Assembly: GCA_000733415.1 (NCBI GenBank)
Contig: KL662192.1
Coordinates: 882,600-914,565, forward strand
Direction: 5' to 3'
Source: [Leptolyngbya] sp. JSC-1
GTDB lineage: Bacteria > Cyanobacteriota > Cyanobacteriia > Elainellales > Elainellaceae
Length of the DNA stretch: 31,966 bases
In this document: piece by piece, positions 22,393 through 31,203 of the stretch
How positions within the stretch are numbered: position 1 is the first letter of the stretch
Layout of the letters: every line of letters begins with the position of its first letter
Program-made: the position numbers and the translations under genes
Notes under the pieces: model-generated
The model's database searches: none
What the model saw: only the letters and a program-made list of their open reading frames with translations
Told to the model about the DNA's origin: nothing

Positions 22393-22858
22393 AATAGTAG
22401 AAGCGGAGCCTATAGATTTCAGCTTAATGTTTTCAGCTCCGCATCATCGTGTTCGTTAACGATTCGATAAATGATTAAAAATAATTAAAAATTGTTAAAC
22501 TGTCTTATTAATTAAACGGTGCACTTAAACTTAACTTCTATATTCTAATTGCCAGCCATATCAGAATACAGTAAAACCTGAATCCCTCGAGAGGAAGAGT
22601 TCCTAAGCTCTCTTACCTGATTTTTTAATAGATGCACAGGCCAGCAACCGTCTGCATTATCTCAAACCAAAAGCAGATTTGTGAACACTACTGCAATGTT
22701 CTCTGTACCTCTATGGTTCTTCCACTGTGCTTCTATTCTTTCTTAATCATTTAATCTCCCAGTAATCTTAACAAAGAGCCTGTCTTATGAGGGATGTGTC
22801 ACAACGCAAAACACCGTAATTCTTGAAAAAGCACCTCTTCAACTTTGTCAAATCTACT
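22393..22858. other. Divergent region between fruB and the fasciclin gene; fruB leader inverted repeat
   Basis: GCGGAGC (22403-22409) and GCTCCGC (22436-22442) are perfect complements separated by 26 bases, just upstream of the fruB start on the minus strand. They could be an operator or an mRNA stem. The rest is AT-rich (22470-22560), presumably the fruB and fasciclin promoters. No gene is seen and no FruR/Cra-type regulator gene occurs nearby. Confidence 0.5.
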
Positions 22859-23275
22859 ATGCCTGATCTTTTAGAAACTGCTGCCCAGGCCGGTTCGTTC
22901 AAAACCTTGCTCAGTGCAATTGAAACTGCTGAACTAGCTGACACCCTCAAAAGCCCAGGTCCATTTACGGTACTCGCTCCCTCGGACGCGGCATTCGCCC
23001 AACTTCCAGACAGCACCCTGGACGATCTAAAACAAGATCCGTCTAAGCTAAAGCAGGTCTTGTTCTACCATGTCCTTTACGGCGATGTCCGTTCTGATGA
23101 TCTAGCCGAGATTCATGAAGCCCCGACCGTAGAAGGCTCGGTGGTGATTGTAGAGCAGCAGAATGGCATCAAAGTCAATGATATTCCAGTTGTACAAACC
23201 GATATTTTGGCCGATAACGGTGTAATTCATGTGATTGATGGTGTTTTGATGCCCACTATTCTGTCTCCAGAATGA
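22859..23275 (+). CDS. Fasciclin (FAS1) domain protein
   Basis: 138 aa from ATG 22859, the usual start for short cyanobacterial FAS1 proteins ('MPDLLETAAQAGSFKTLLSA'); an in-frame TTG at 22823 is a poorer choice. One FAS1 domain fills the protein: the H1 motif 'FTVLAPSDAAFAQLP', the H2-type 'LFYHVLYGDV' and the end 'NGVIHVIDGVLMP'. No signal peptide is visible, so it may be cytoplasmic or exported by a non-classical route. FAS1 proteins mediate adhesion or protein contacts; the bacterial role is mostly undefined. Confidence 0.9.
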   Translation: MPDLLETAAQAGSFKTLLSAIETAELADTLKSPGPFTVLAPSDAAFAQLPDSTLDDLKQDPSKLKQVLFYHVLYGDVRSDDLAEIHEAPTVEGSVVIVEQQNGIKVNDIPVVQTDILADNGVIHVIDGVLMPTILSPE

Positions 23276-23392
23276 GCTGTCTTGATCAATACATGACTAC
23301 TTCTATCCTTTTGGAGCGATGGCGACCGTGATGGGGTCCGCCACACTGGTCTAAGAAGTGCCCATCTATTTGATACTGAAGGATAGAACTGA

Positions 23393-24136
23393 ATGAGCGG
23401 TGAGCAGAATTTAGGAGAGCAAGCACTCGATAAGGTCGCTGAGGTTGCCATTACCAGCCAACTTGATCAAGTAGACCAAATTGATGTAGACATCCAAACC
23501 GATCCCCTCAAACTAGTGCAGGGTAAGCTAGATTCGGTAGCCATCAGCGGTGAAGGACTGACGATGAAGCAGGACCTGCGAGTGGAGGCCATGGGTGTTA
23601 GTACTGACTCGGTGGCCGTTAATCCCCTCAAGGCGATGGTAGGTCAAATTGAGCTAACGGAGTCAACAAATGCCCAAGTCCAAGTGCTTTTGACTGAAGC
23701 TGATTTAAACCGTGCCCTCAACTCTGATTATTTACAGCAAAAAATGCAGTCTCTAGAGGTGAATGTCGAGGGAGAACCTTTAGTGATCACCCTTGAAGAT
23801 ATAAAGCTGCAATTGCCTGGGGATGGCAAAATGGTGATTGACACAGCTCTGAATTCGCCAAGTTTCGATCAAGCTAAGCATCTGTCGGCAGTAGTGAAGC
23901 CATTTTTAGCCGATGAGGGACAGCGGATTGGGCTAGAAATTATTTCGGCAGAAGTGCCTGGACTTTCGATTGAGGTCGTTACCGCATTGCTAGAAAAGAT
24001 TGTGGAACTACTAGATTTGCGCAATTTTGATATGGATGGGTTTGCCATGCAGTTGAAGGATTTTGATCTCCAAACCGGCAAAGTCTTGCTGCGCGGCAGT
24101 GCCACTGTTGAGCAGGCTCTATTTGAGCAATCTTGA
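23393..24136 (+). CDS. DUF2993 (LmeA-like) domain protein
   Basis: 247 aa. The opening 'QNLGEQALDKVAEVAITSQL' and 'IDVDIQTDPLKLVQGKLDSV' followed by 'SGEGLTMKQDLRVEAM' are typical of DUF2993, a lipid-binding beta-rich fold related to mycobacterial LmeA. Most cyanobacterial genomes have several copies. There is no signal peptide or membrane segment. It lies 117 bases after the fasciclin gene in the same direction and may share its transcript. The function is not established. Confidence 0.82.
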   Translation: MSGEQNLGEQALDKVAEVAITSQLDQVDQIDVDIQTDPLKLVQGKLDSVAISGEGLTMKQDLRVEAMGVSTDSVAVNPLKAMVGQIELTESTNAQVQVLLTEADLNRALNSDYLQQKMQSLEVNVEGEPLVITLEDIKLQLPGDGKMVIDTALNSPSFDQAKHLSAVVKPFLADEGQRIGLEIISAEVPGLSIEVVTALLEKIVELLDLRNFDMDGFAMQLKDFDLQTGKVLLRGSATVEQALFEQS

Positions 24137-24551
24137 GCAATTTTGATCGGTTAACAGGTGAGGGTAGGAGATAGGAGTTAACTCAGAAACCAGAATCAGT
24201 AGATCGCAACTTCATGTTGGGATCCCCCCTAGCCCCCCTTATGAAAGGGGAGAACCGTAGGCGAAGCCTGTGCAGCACCTACCAATCAGGGATTAAAGTT
24301 CCCCTTCATCTACGCCGAAGGCGCATCCCCGCAGGGGTTTAGAGGAATTACAGCCCTGCGGGCATCCCAGAAAAAGAGGATTATGCCATGCACACGCTGC
24401 GCGAACAAACCCAAGTTCAGTAATCACAACAAATTTCACAACAAGTTCATTCCTTGACTGCACGCTCCACTCCTACTGACTGCTGCATTCTGGCTCCTGT
24501 CTCCTGATCTTATCTACATAAACCCCAGCTCTCATAAAAAAGGAGGTTCCT
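24137..24551. repeat. Intergenic region with mosaic repeat copy B (24221-24382)
   Basis: Module 1 (24221-24304) has the C-rich/G-rich hairpin and 'tgcagcacctaccaatcagg'. Module 2 (24343-24382) has 'ccctgcgggcatcccagaaa'. Both are in the same relative order and orientation as copy C. Between them lies an extra palindromic insert near 24311-24340 ('cccgcagggg' and 'gccgaaggcgc'). No gene is seen; the promoter and AGGAGG of the next gene are at the end. Confidence 0.7.
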
Positions 24552-25415
24552 ATGTCCCAGTCAACACAACAACTACAGCCCAAGCAACACCAGGAACAAC
24601 GGCCTGGGGTTGAAGCCGAAATGACGCCCCGGCCTAAATCGCAGGACAAGCAGTACAAAGGCAGTGATAAACTGCGGAACAAAGTTGCGCTGATTACTGG
24701 CGGCGATAGTGGAATTGGGCGAGCCGTGGCGATTGCCTATGCCAAAGAAGGCGCTGATGTTGCGATTGTTTACTTGAACGAACACGAAGATGCGAAAGAA
24801 ACTCAGCGGTTGGTGGAACAGGAAGGACGCAAATGTGTAGCGATTGCCGGTGACATTGGTGTTGAATCTTTCTGTCAACAGGCTGTGCAAAAGACGGTGC
24901 AGGAATTAGGCAAGCTGGATATTCTGGTCAATAACGCGGCTGAACAGCATCCCCAGGAAAGCATTGAAAACATTAGCGCTGAACAGCTAGAGCGGACCTT
25001 CCGCACCAATATCTTCTCGATGTTCTACCTGACCAAAGCAGCTTTGCCTCACCTGAAGGAAGGTAGTGCCATCATCAACTCGACATCGGTGACGGCCTAC
25101 AAAGGCAATCCACAGCTCTTAGATTACTCCACTACCAAAGGCGCGATTGTGGCCTTTACTCGTTCGCTGTCGCAGGCGCTGGTCGGCAAGGGAATTCGCG
25201 TCAATGGCGTGGCACCCGGTCCCATCTGGACGCCGCTGATTCCGTCTACCTTCCCCGAAGAGAAAGTCGAAAGCTTCGGTGCGCAGGTGCCGATGCAGCG
25301 AGCCGGTCAGCCAGAAGAAATTGCGCCCAGCTATGTGTTTTTAGCCTCTGACGATTCCTCCTACATGTCGGGTCAGATTCTGCATCCCAATGGTGGTGAA
25401 GTCGTCAATGGTTAA
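24552..25415 (+). CDS. SDR family NAD(P)-dependent oxidoreductase (general-stress type)
   Basis: 287 aa with a strong ribosome binding site AGGAGG (24541-24546). A Gln/Lys-rich polar N-terminal tail of about 40 residues precedes the Rossmann fold, as in the YdaD/YhxC/GSP39 group of stress dehydrogenases. Motifs: cofactor loop TGGDSGIG (49-56), 'NNAA' (127-130), catalytic N153, S179, Y192 and K196 ('DYSTTKG'), and 'PGPIWTPL'. All catalytic residues are present. The substrate is not predictable from sequence; relatives act on glucose or small aldehydes and are induced by salt or osmotic stress. Confidence 0.92.
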   Translation: MSQSTQQLQPKQHQEQRPGVEAEMTPRPKSQDKQYKGSDKLRNKVALITGGDSGIGRAVAIAYAKEGADVAIVYLNEHEDAKETQRLVEQEGRKCVAIAGDIGVESFCQQAVQKTVQELGKLDILVNNAAEQHPQESIENISAEQLERTFRTNIFSMFYLTKAALPHLKEGSAIINSTSVTAYKGNPQLLDYSTTKGAIVAFTRSLSQALVGKGIRVNGVAPGPIWTPLIPSTFPEEKVESFGAQVPMQRAGQPEEIAPSYVFLASDDSSYMSGQILHPNGGEVVNG

Positions 25416-25845
25416 GTAGGTTGTCTAAATTGCCCCCTAGCCGCCCAATCCTGGCTACGGTATCCACACAAGTCGAAGATCCCTCCTAATCCCCCTAACC
25501 CAAAGGGGGGAACCGGAGGCGAAGCCCGTGCGCAGCACCTACCAATTAGGGATTGAAATCCCCCTTATCAAGGGGGATTATAGCCCTGCGGGCATCTCAG
25601 AAAAGGGGGATCAAACCCTTGCATTGAGTCGCGATCGCCCTCCGGGCGGTGCGGAGCACCATCGCGATCGGTATACACCGTAGCCGATTCTGGCGGGGAA
25701 CTTTGCTTGGAAGTTTTGTTTTCTAGAGGTTCGTAGGGCTATGGGTAGAAGACCTAGAAGCGGCAAGTTGGACGATCCGATGCTTTATCAAGCACCCTTT
25801 AAACTGAAAGAAAACTAAAAGAATCCTACTGCTGAGGCAAGCAAG
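25416..25845. repeat. Intergenic region with mosaic repeat copy C (25453-25610)
   Basis: Module 1 (25453-25563) starts 'ggctacggtatccacac' and is the inverted counterpart of 1-107. Module 2 (25572-25610) carries 'tagccctgcgggcatctcag'. Downstream, 25628-25675 holds a HIP1 site, a GC-rich hairpin and a second CGCGATCG, followed by 'gtatacaccgtagcc', a further echo of the module 1 end. No gene is seen. Confidence 0.75.
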
Positions 25846-26808
25846 ATGAAATATCGACAGTTGGGCAATAGCGAATTAACCGTGTCTGAGATCAGCCTTG
25901 GCTCGTGGCTGACCTATTCGGGTGGGGTAGAGCGGCAGAAGGCCGAAGCCTGCGTCCACAAAGCCTTTGAAGTCGGGATTAACTTCATTGATACGGCCAA
26001 TGTCTACGGACGGGGTGCGGCGGAGAAATTATTGGGAGAGGTGCTACGTGGGATTGACCGCTCGTCCTATGTTCTGGCAACGAAGGTGTTCTTTCCCATG
26101 TCCGATACGGATCGGGGACTGTCGGCTGCCCAGATTCGCAAGCAAATTGACGCTTCGCTGCAACGGCTGCAAACCGACTATGTCGATCTCTACCAATGCC
26201 ATCGCTACGACGTGAATACGCCCCTAGAAGAAACCATGACCGCCTTGACAGAAGTGGTGCAGCAGGGTAAGGCGCGCTACATTGGCTTCAGCGAATGGAA
26301 GCCTGACCAGATCAAAGCCGCGCTATCGATGACAGGCGTAGAGCGGTTTGTCTCTAGCCAACCCCAATACTCGATGCTGTGGCGCAAACCCGAAGCGGAG
26401 GTGTTTCCCCTCTGTGCTGCCAATGGCATCGGCCAAATCGTCTGGTCGCCTTTAGCCCAAGGCATTCTCACCGGCAAGTATCAACCCGGTCAACCGCCTC
26501 CATCCGACTCGCGGGCTGCTAACGATAAGATGAACGCCTTCTTGAAGGACGAGATCGCCAATGATCGGGTGCTCTCTGCCGTCCAAGAGTTGCAACCAAT
26601 TGCAGCCGATTTGGGTTTAACCATGTCCCAGTTGGCGCTAGCTTGGGTGCTGCGAGATCAGCGGGTTTCCTCGGCCATTATTGGGGCCAGTCGCCCAGAG
26701 CAAGTGGAGGAGAATGCTAAAGCTTCAGGCGTGACGCTGTCGGAAGCGGTGTTGGCCCAGATCGACCAAATCCTGGTGCCGGTACTCGATCAGGTCCGTT
26801 TGGGATAG
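25846..26808 (+). CDS. Aldo/keto reductase
   Basis: 320 aa TIM-barrel NADPH oxidoreductase of the family that includes YhdN and potassium-channel beta subunits. The catalytic tetrad is complete: D49 and Y54 ('FIDTANVYGRG'), K80 ('VLATKVF') and H119 ('DLYQCHRYD'). The cofactor end shows 'SAIIGASRPEQVEENAKA', the normal 2'-phosphate-binding region. It probably reduces aldehydes in detoxification; the physiological substrate is unknown. It is convergent with the TPR-CHAT gene, with 19 bases between stop codons. Confidence 0.93.
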   Translation: MKYRQLGNSELTVSEISLGSWLTYSGGVERQKAEACVHKAFEVGINFIDTANVYGRGAAEKLLGEVLRGIDRSSYVLATKVFFPMSDTDRGLSAAQIRKQIDASLQRLQTDYVDLYQCHRYDVNTPLEETMTALTEVVQQGKARYIGFSEWKPDQIKAALSMTGVERFVSSQPQYSMLWRKPEAEVFPLCAANGIGQIVWSPLAQGILTGKYQPGQPPPSDSRAANDKMNAFLKDEIANDRVLSAVQELQPIAADLGLTMSQLALAWVLRDQRVSSAIIGASRPEQVEENAKASGVTLSEAVLAQIDQILVPVLDQVRLG

Positions 26809-26827
26809 GTCTGGAATAAAGCTAAAC

Positions 26828-29800
26828 TTAATCCGCCTGCCCCACCAGGGTAAACGCTGCCCAGCATCGGGGATGGGGGTATTGCTGCCGGGTTGAGAGC
26901 ATGGCTTGCCGTAGGGCTTGAGCCTTATCGGACTGGTGTAGCAGATTCTGATAAAACTGCGTCATCAGATAGGCTGTACTCTCATCGGGTACTTTCCAAA
27001 GCGAAACAATCACACTCGGTACTCCTGCCGCAACAAACGAGCGCGATAGGCCAATCACACCATCGCCGGTAATTGTACCTCGACCCGTATCACACGCGCT
27101 GAGAACCACCAACTCAGCGTTTAAGGACAATTCGGCAATTTCAGCCGCCGTCAGTAGGCCATTTTGCCCAAGCGTTGCCGCGTCTGCTGGGTTATTAGAA
27201 TCGGGTTCTGGCGCGAGCGCAAGCGCACCGGGAATGGTATGGCCTTCAGCCAGATTGGTGATGCCATACTCTAACAGCCCATGAGTAGCCAAATGAATTA
27301 ATCGAGCCTGGGGCATTTGTTGCACGATTGTTTTCTTGGTAGCGTTTACCCCAGTGTATACTTTGGCATTAAAAAGAGCGGCAATCATCTCAGCTTCGCG
27401 TTGGGCTTCTGGCAACGGCAGTAGGGGTGGAATCGCTGGTGATGTTGGCATCGTCGGGTTGCCCACGATTAGCACGGTGTCTGGATCAAGAGCCGATTGA
27501 CTGTACAGCAAACCCAGTTCCTGTCGTCGCTGCTGGGTCATCGCCAGAACTTGAATCGAAGGGGCAATCAAGACCGTATGCTGCTGGATCAGATAGGTGC
27601 CCTGTTCATCTTGGAGAGCAGCAAACGGAACGAGAAACAGCTCAGCTTGGGGAATAAAAATAATCCGCGTTGTGGAATCAGACGGAAATTGATCTCGAAT
27701 TGGTCGAATCAACAGGTCATAAAGCTGGCGTAATGGATCAATCAACGGTTGTGGATATGCTGCCTCTACGTTCGGTTTGTTGGGTTGGGGTGGCGGACTA
27801 CTGATCCTGCGTCCCCTTGCACCAATGGCCTGCCGACCTAAGTGAACCAGTTCGCTCAGCGATTGCTCCAGATTTACCAGTTCAACTTGGTGAAAGCTAA
27901 TATGCCTGGTGGGTTGTACGACCCAGATATAGAGCTGCGGATGAGACGCGCCGACGTTGATCAACGAATATTGTACCAGTACGGCGTTCTGCTGTTGGGC
28001 GATTTGCCGAATCAAGGACAGCGTGGGAGCTGAGGCAATCAATTCTTTCGCTTGTTGGTCCGAGAGCTGATTGGCTAGCAGTTCGACAAAGGCTCTGGCT
28101 CGGCCTCGTTCTGCCACTTCTAGCGCTTTAAGCTGCTTCTCTGGATGCGCCTGACTCACCAACACTTGTTGCAGGAACTGATAGACTTGAAGCTGGGTGT
28201 CAAACAAAGATACTTTTTGAGTATCCGATAATTCCGATTGCCGCAGCGTTTCCAGAATTTCTAAAGCGTTATAGAATGTCTCTTCAGCGGCGGCAACTTG
28301 CCCTTCCTCGAACAATGCGTTCCCTATATTTACCAACGTTGTCCCTTGACCGGCTCGGTCGCCAATGGTTCGGGCGATTGCTAAGCTTGCTTGAAGAGCA
28401 GAGAACGCCTGCGGGTATTGTTCCAAATACATATAGGCAGTGCCGATATTATTGAGTGCAAACCACTCTCCAGAACGGTCGCCTACCTCACGCGCCACCA
28501 CCACCGCCTGCTGATGAAATTCCAACGCCTGTTCCGGGTTTCGCAAATCTAGATAGATAGCTCCAATATTATTGAGCGTCACGCCAGCAAATACCCGATT
28601 TCCTATTTCTCGATGCACCGCCAAGGCATCTTGCAACGCAGCTAGGGCTTGTGGGTATTGTTTCAAGTTGATGTAAATGGCACCCATATTATTGAGGATG
28701 GTTCCCTCCTGAGGGCGGTCGCCAATTTGCCGCAGTAGGGTTAGGGCCTGCTGAAAGTGATCCAAGGCTAGGGAATATTGCCCCAAATTTCGATAGATGC
28801 TGCCGATACTATTCAAGACAACGGCTGTTTGAGCCTCATCCTTCAGTGCTTGAGCAATCGCCAAAGCTTGCTGCGCGTACTGTAGGGACTGCGCATACTG
28901 GCCTAAGTAGCTGAACACAGCGCTCATGTTATTGAGGATGAGACCGGCTTGAGCGCGATCGCCCGTGCTGTGAGTTAGCGTCAGGGCCTGCTGAAACGGC
29001 TCTAGCGCCTGGGAGTATTGACCTAACTTGCTCAGCAGGTTGCCAATATTATTAAGCAGGATGCTCTCTTGGGCTGATTTTTCTGATTCTGGGACAGTAG
29101 CACCGAGTTCCCGCATCATCTCCAGTGCCTGCGTGTAGGCGTCAAGTGCCGCTGAAGGCTGCTCCAAACTTGTGTAAACCGCTCCCAGACGAATGAGCGT
29201 TTGTGCTTCGCTGGCCCGATCTCCCTGCTCTCGCACCAAGGGTAGCGCTTGTTCATAGGCCGCCACTGCCTGCGCATACTGCTGCAGATTCTGATAAGCT
29301 ACCCCAAGCAGGCTGAATAAATGACCTGGCAGAAGCCGCTCGCCTAATTGTTGGTACCAACTCAACGCTTGCTGATAGTGCGGGATCGCATCCGCGAATC
29401 GATTTAGGTTGGCACAAACAATACCAAGAGACAGGTGAACTTCTGCGGCTCTGCCCTGCTCGCCAGTTGCCTCAACGGTGGCTAATGCCTGCTGTAGCGG
29501 CTCTAGCGCTTGGGAATATTGGCCTAACTTGACATAGACCTGCCCCATGTGGTTCAGCGTCGCGATTTCTCCGATCGCATCACCGGCGGCACGGGCTACA
29601 CTCAGCGCCTGTTGATAGTACTGTAAGGCCGTTGAACATTGGTTGAGTGTGTCATACACCAGGCCGATATTGTGCAATGACGCCGCTTCTCCCGGCTGGT
29701 TGCCATCCTGTTGGGCCATCACCAGTGCCTGCTGAAACTGCTCCAACGCCTGGGAATACTGTCGATTGCTCTGGTAGGCCAGCCCGACGTGGTTGAGCCG

Positions 29801-30355
29801 ATTCACCATTGCCCGACGATTAGCCGCTTCAGATCCGGCTGATTCGGATCCAGCTAACACTGAGGCCGCATCCAATCCGCTAGCCGAACGACCCAAAACC
29901 TGACGAATTTGATTCAGGGTGGTCAGAATTCGTTCTGCTCCCAGCTGGTCCCCCGTCTCCTGGGCAATGGACAAGGCCGCCTCAAATTGGGCTAAGGCTT
30001 CCAGGTACTGATTCAACCGAGTGTAAATCAACCCCATATTTTGCCGTGCCACACTTTCCTTCAGCCGATCGCCCACGGCTTGCAGCACGGGTAACGCCTG
30101 CTGATAATAGGCCAACGCCTGCGGATACTGTTCTAGATGCTGATAGGCAAAACCCAGATTGACGAGGGTGGCTCCTTCCCCAGCCCGGTCAGCAATCGCC
30201 TGACAGATTTCTAACACCTGCTGCCAGCTTTGCACGGCTGCTTCTAGCTGATTGGCTTGAAATTGCTGGAATCCAGCTTGATTCAATTGCTCGGCTAGCT
30301 GGGTGTAGCGTTGCACTTCTTGCCAATAAAAATTGCTGAATGAATCGTCCTGCAT
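26828..30355 (-). CDS. TPR-repeat protein with C-terminal CHAT protease-like domain
   Basis: 1175 aa. Residues of about 20-700 are some fifteen tandem tetratricopeptide repeats of the 40-residue type ('GQYSQALEPFQQAL', 'NNIGAIYLDL'), many close to identical. A helical linker follows, then a CHAT domain (about 860-1170) of the caspase/separase clan with the His-Cys dyad H1025 ('HLATHGLLEYG') and C1088 ('VVLSACDTGRG'). The conserved 'GVPSVIVSLWKVPD' block is intact, so protease activity is plausible. TPR-CHAT proteins are abundant in cyanobacteria; one relative is the CRISPR type III-E effector protease, but no CRISPR or gRAMP gene is present. No signal peptide; cytoplasmic. Partner and substrate are unknown. 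Confidence 0.92.
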   Translation of the reverse strand: MQDDSFSNFYWQEVQRYTQLAEQLNQAGFQQFQANQLEAAVQSWQQVLEICQAIADRAGEGATLVNLGFAYQHLEQYPQALAYYQQALPVLQAVGDRLKESVARQNMGLIYTRLNQYLEALAQFEAALSIAQETGDQLGAERILTTLNQIRQVLGRSASGLDAASVLAGSESAGSEAANRRAMVNRLNHVGLAYQSNRQYSQALEQFQQALVMAQQDGNQPGEAASLHNIGLVYDTLNQCSTALQYYQQALSVARAAGDAIGEIATLNHMGQVYVKLGQYSQALEPLQQALATVEATGEQGRAAEVHLSLGIVCANLNRFADAIPHYQQALSWYQQLGERLLPGHLFSLLGVAYQNLQQYAQAVAAYEQALPLVREQGDRASEAQTLIRLGAVYTSLEQPSAALDAYTQALEMMRELGATVPESEKSAQESILLNNIGNLLSKLGQYSQALEPFQQALTLTHSTGDRAQAGLILNNMSAVFSYLGQYAQSLQYAQQALAIAQALKDEAQTAVVLNSIGSIYRNLGQYSLALDHFQQALTLLRQIGDRPQEGTILNNMGAIYINLKQYPQALAALQDALAVHREIGNRVFAGVTLNNIGAIYLDLRNPEQALEFHQQAVVVAREVGDRSGEWFALNNIGTAYMYLEQYPQAFSALQASLAIARTIGDRAGQGTTLVNIGNALFEEGQVAAAEETFYNALEILETLRQSELSDTQKVSLFDTQLQVYQFLQQVLVSQAHPEKQLKALEVAERGRARAFVELLANQLSDQQAKELIASAPTLSLIRQIAQQQNAVLVQYSLINVGASHPQLYIWVVQPTRHISFHQVELVNLEQSLSELVHLGRQAIGARGRRISSPPPQPNKPNVEAAYPQPLIDPLRQLYDLLIRPIRDQFPSDSTTRIIFIPQAELFLVPFAALQDEQGTYLIQQHTVLIAPSIQVLAMTQQRRQELGLLYSQSALDPDTVLIVGNPTMPTSPAIPPLLPLPEAQREAEMIAALFNAKVYTGVNATKKTIVQQMPQARLIHLATHGLLEYGITNLAEGHTIPGALALAPEPDSNNPADAATLGQNGLLTAAEIAELSLNAELVVLSACDTGRGTITGDGVIGLSRSFVAAGVPSVIVSLWKVPDESTAYLMTQFYQNLLHQSDKAQALRQAMLSTRQQYPHPRCWAAFTLVGQAD

Positions 30356-30509
30356 AGTCTTTAATTAATTCAGAACTGATTGTCTAAGCTCAAACATCAG
30401 GCATCGGCTGAGCACAACCGCAGGGTGCATAGCATTTCACCCTCATTGATGCTTTACCGATGCTTTGCTGTAGTTTAGCTTTTTAGCTTGAGCAGATATG
30501 CAGTCTGTG

Positions 30510-31140
30510 AGTATGCAAGTTAGCCGACCACCCTATGGTGCTCCTAGAATTCATGCAGCACTCAGGACCAGAGGATTCCAGGTTGGTCGTCATCGAGTCG
30601 CCGACTGATGAGTCAACTGAGCATTAGCGTTTGCCCCAAACGTCGATTCAAACAGACCCTCAAGTCGAATCATCCATTCCCGAACGCCCCAAATCTCCTG
30701 GAGAAGAACTTTAGGGCAACAGAACCGGACAAAGCTGGGGGAGCGGCTATAACTTATAGTCCCACCCTGCAAGGTTGGTTGTATTGAGCGGGGATGATTG
30801 ACCTGTTATCGCGTCGAGTCGTCGGGTGGTCAATGGCAGAGCATATGCGAGTAGATTTGGTACTTGCAGCGTTGCAGGGCGTGTTGGGGCATCGAGTTTC
30901 TGCTGCATCAGGGCTATTGTTTCACTCAGACCGAGGCAGTCAGTATGCCAGTGGTGATTAGCGAGCCGTGCTCCAAGAATCGGGTAGAGCTTGTAGTATG
31001 AGCCGAAAAGGGAATTGTTGGGACAATGCAGTAGCTGAGAGTTTCTTTACACTGAAAAGCAAATTGGTACATGGTTGCAGCCCCGTAGGAAGAAAGGACG
31101 CTTCTGGGGAGCGCCATCAACTACTCTACTCACGACCATG
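30510..31140 (+). pseudogene. IS3-family transposase (OrfB) pseudogene
   Basis: Degenerate DDE transposase. The first frame reads 'YGAPRIHAALRTRGFQ' and 'VGRHRVA', hits TGA at 30606-30608, and shifts near 30603 to the frame of 'LMSQLSISVCPKRRFKQTL', 'KSNHPFPNAPNLLEKNF' and 'LQGWLY'. Stops TGA (30785-30787) and TAG (30959-30961) interrupt it; between and after them come 'GMIDLLSRRVVGWSMAEHM', 'FHSDRGSQYASG' (second catalytic Asp) and 'CWDNAVAESFF' (catalytic Glu). The first catalytic Asp, expected in a 'DITYI' motif, reads 'AITYS'. The last 60 or so residues decay into another frame. OrfA and the terminal inverted repeats were not found, so the copy is dead and truncated. Confidence 0.88.
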
Positions 31141-31203
31141 CCAATGAAGTTGCCTACCGAATTGCCAGAATTTTGGCACAGATCCGGATAAGTCTTGCAA
31201 TTG

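Noticed and set aside
22768..23016. Minus-strand 82-codon frame overlapping the fasciclin start
   Set aside because: It is the complement of the fasciclin gene and has no domain or start signal of its own.
28300..30250. Periodic DNA repetition that could be taken for a repeat array
   Set aside because: The periodicity is the coding of about 40-residue TPR units in the CHAT protein, not an independent DNA repeat.
26828..30355. CRISPR type III-E (Craspase) protease
   Set aside because: The TPR-CHAT architecture is shared, but no gRAMP effector, other cas gene or CRISPR array is present in the window; stand-alone TPR-CHAT proteins are common in cyanobacteria.
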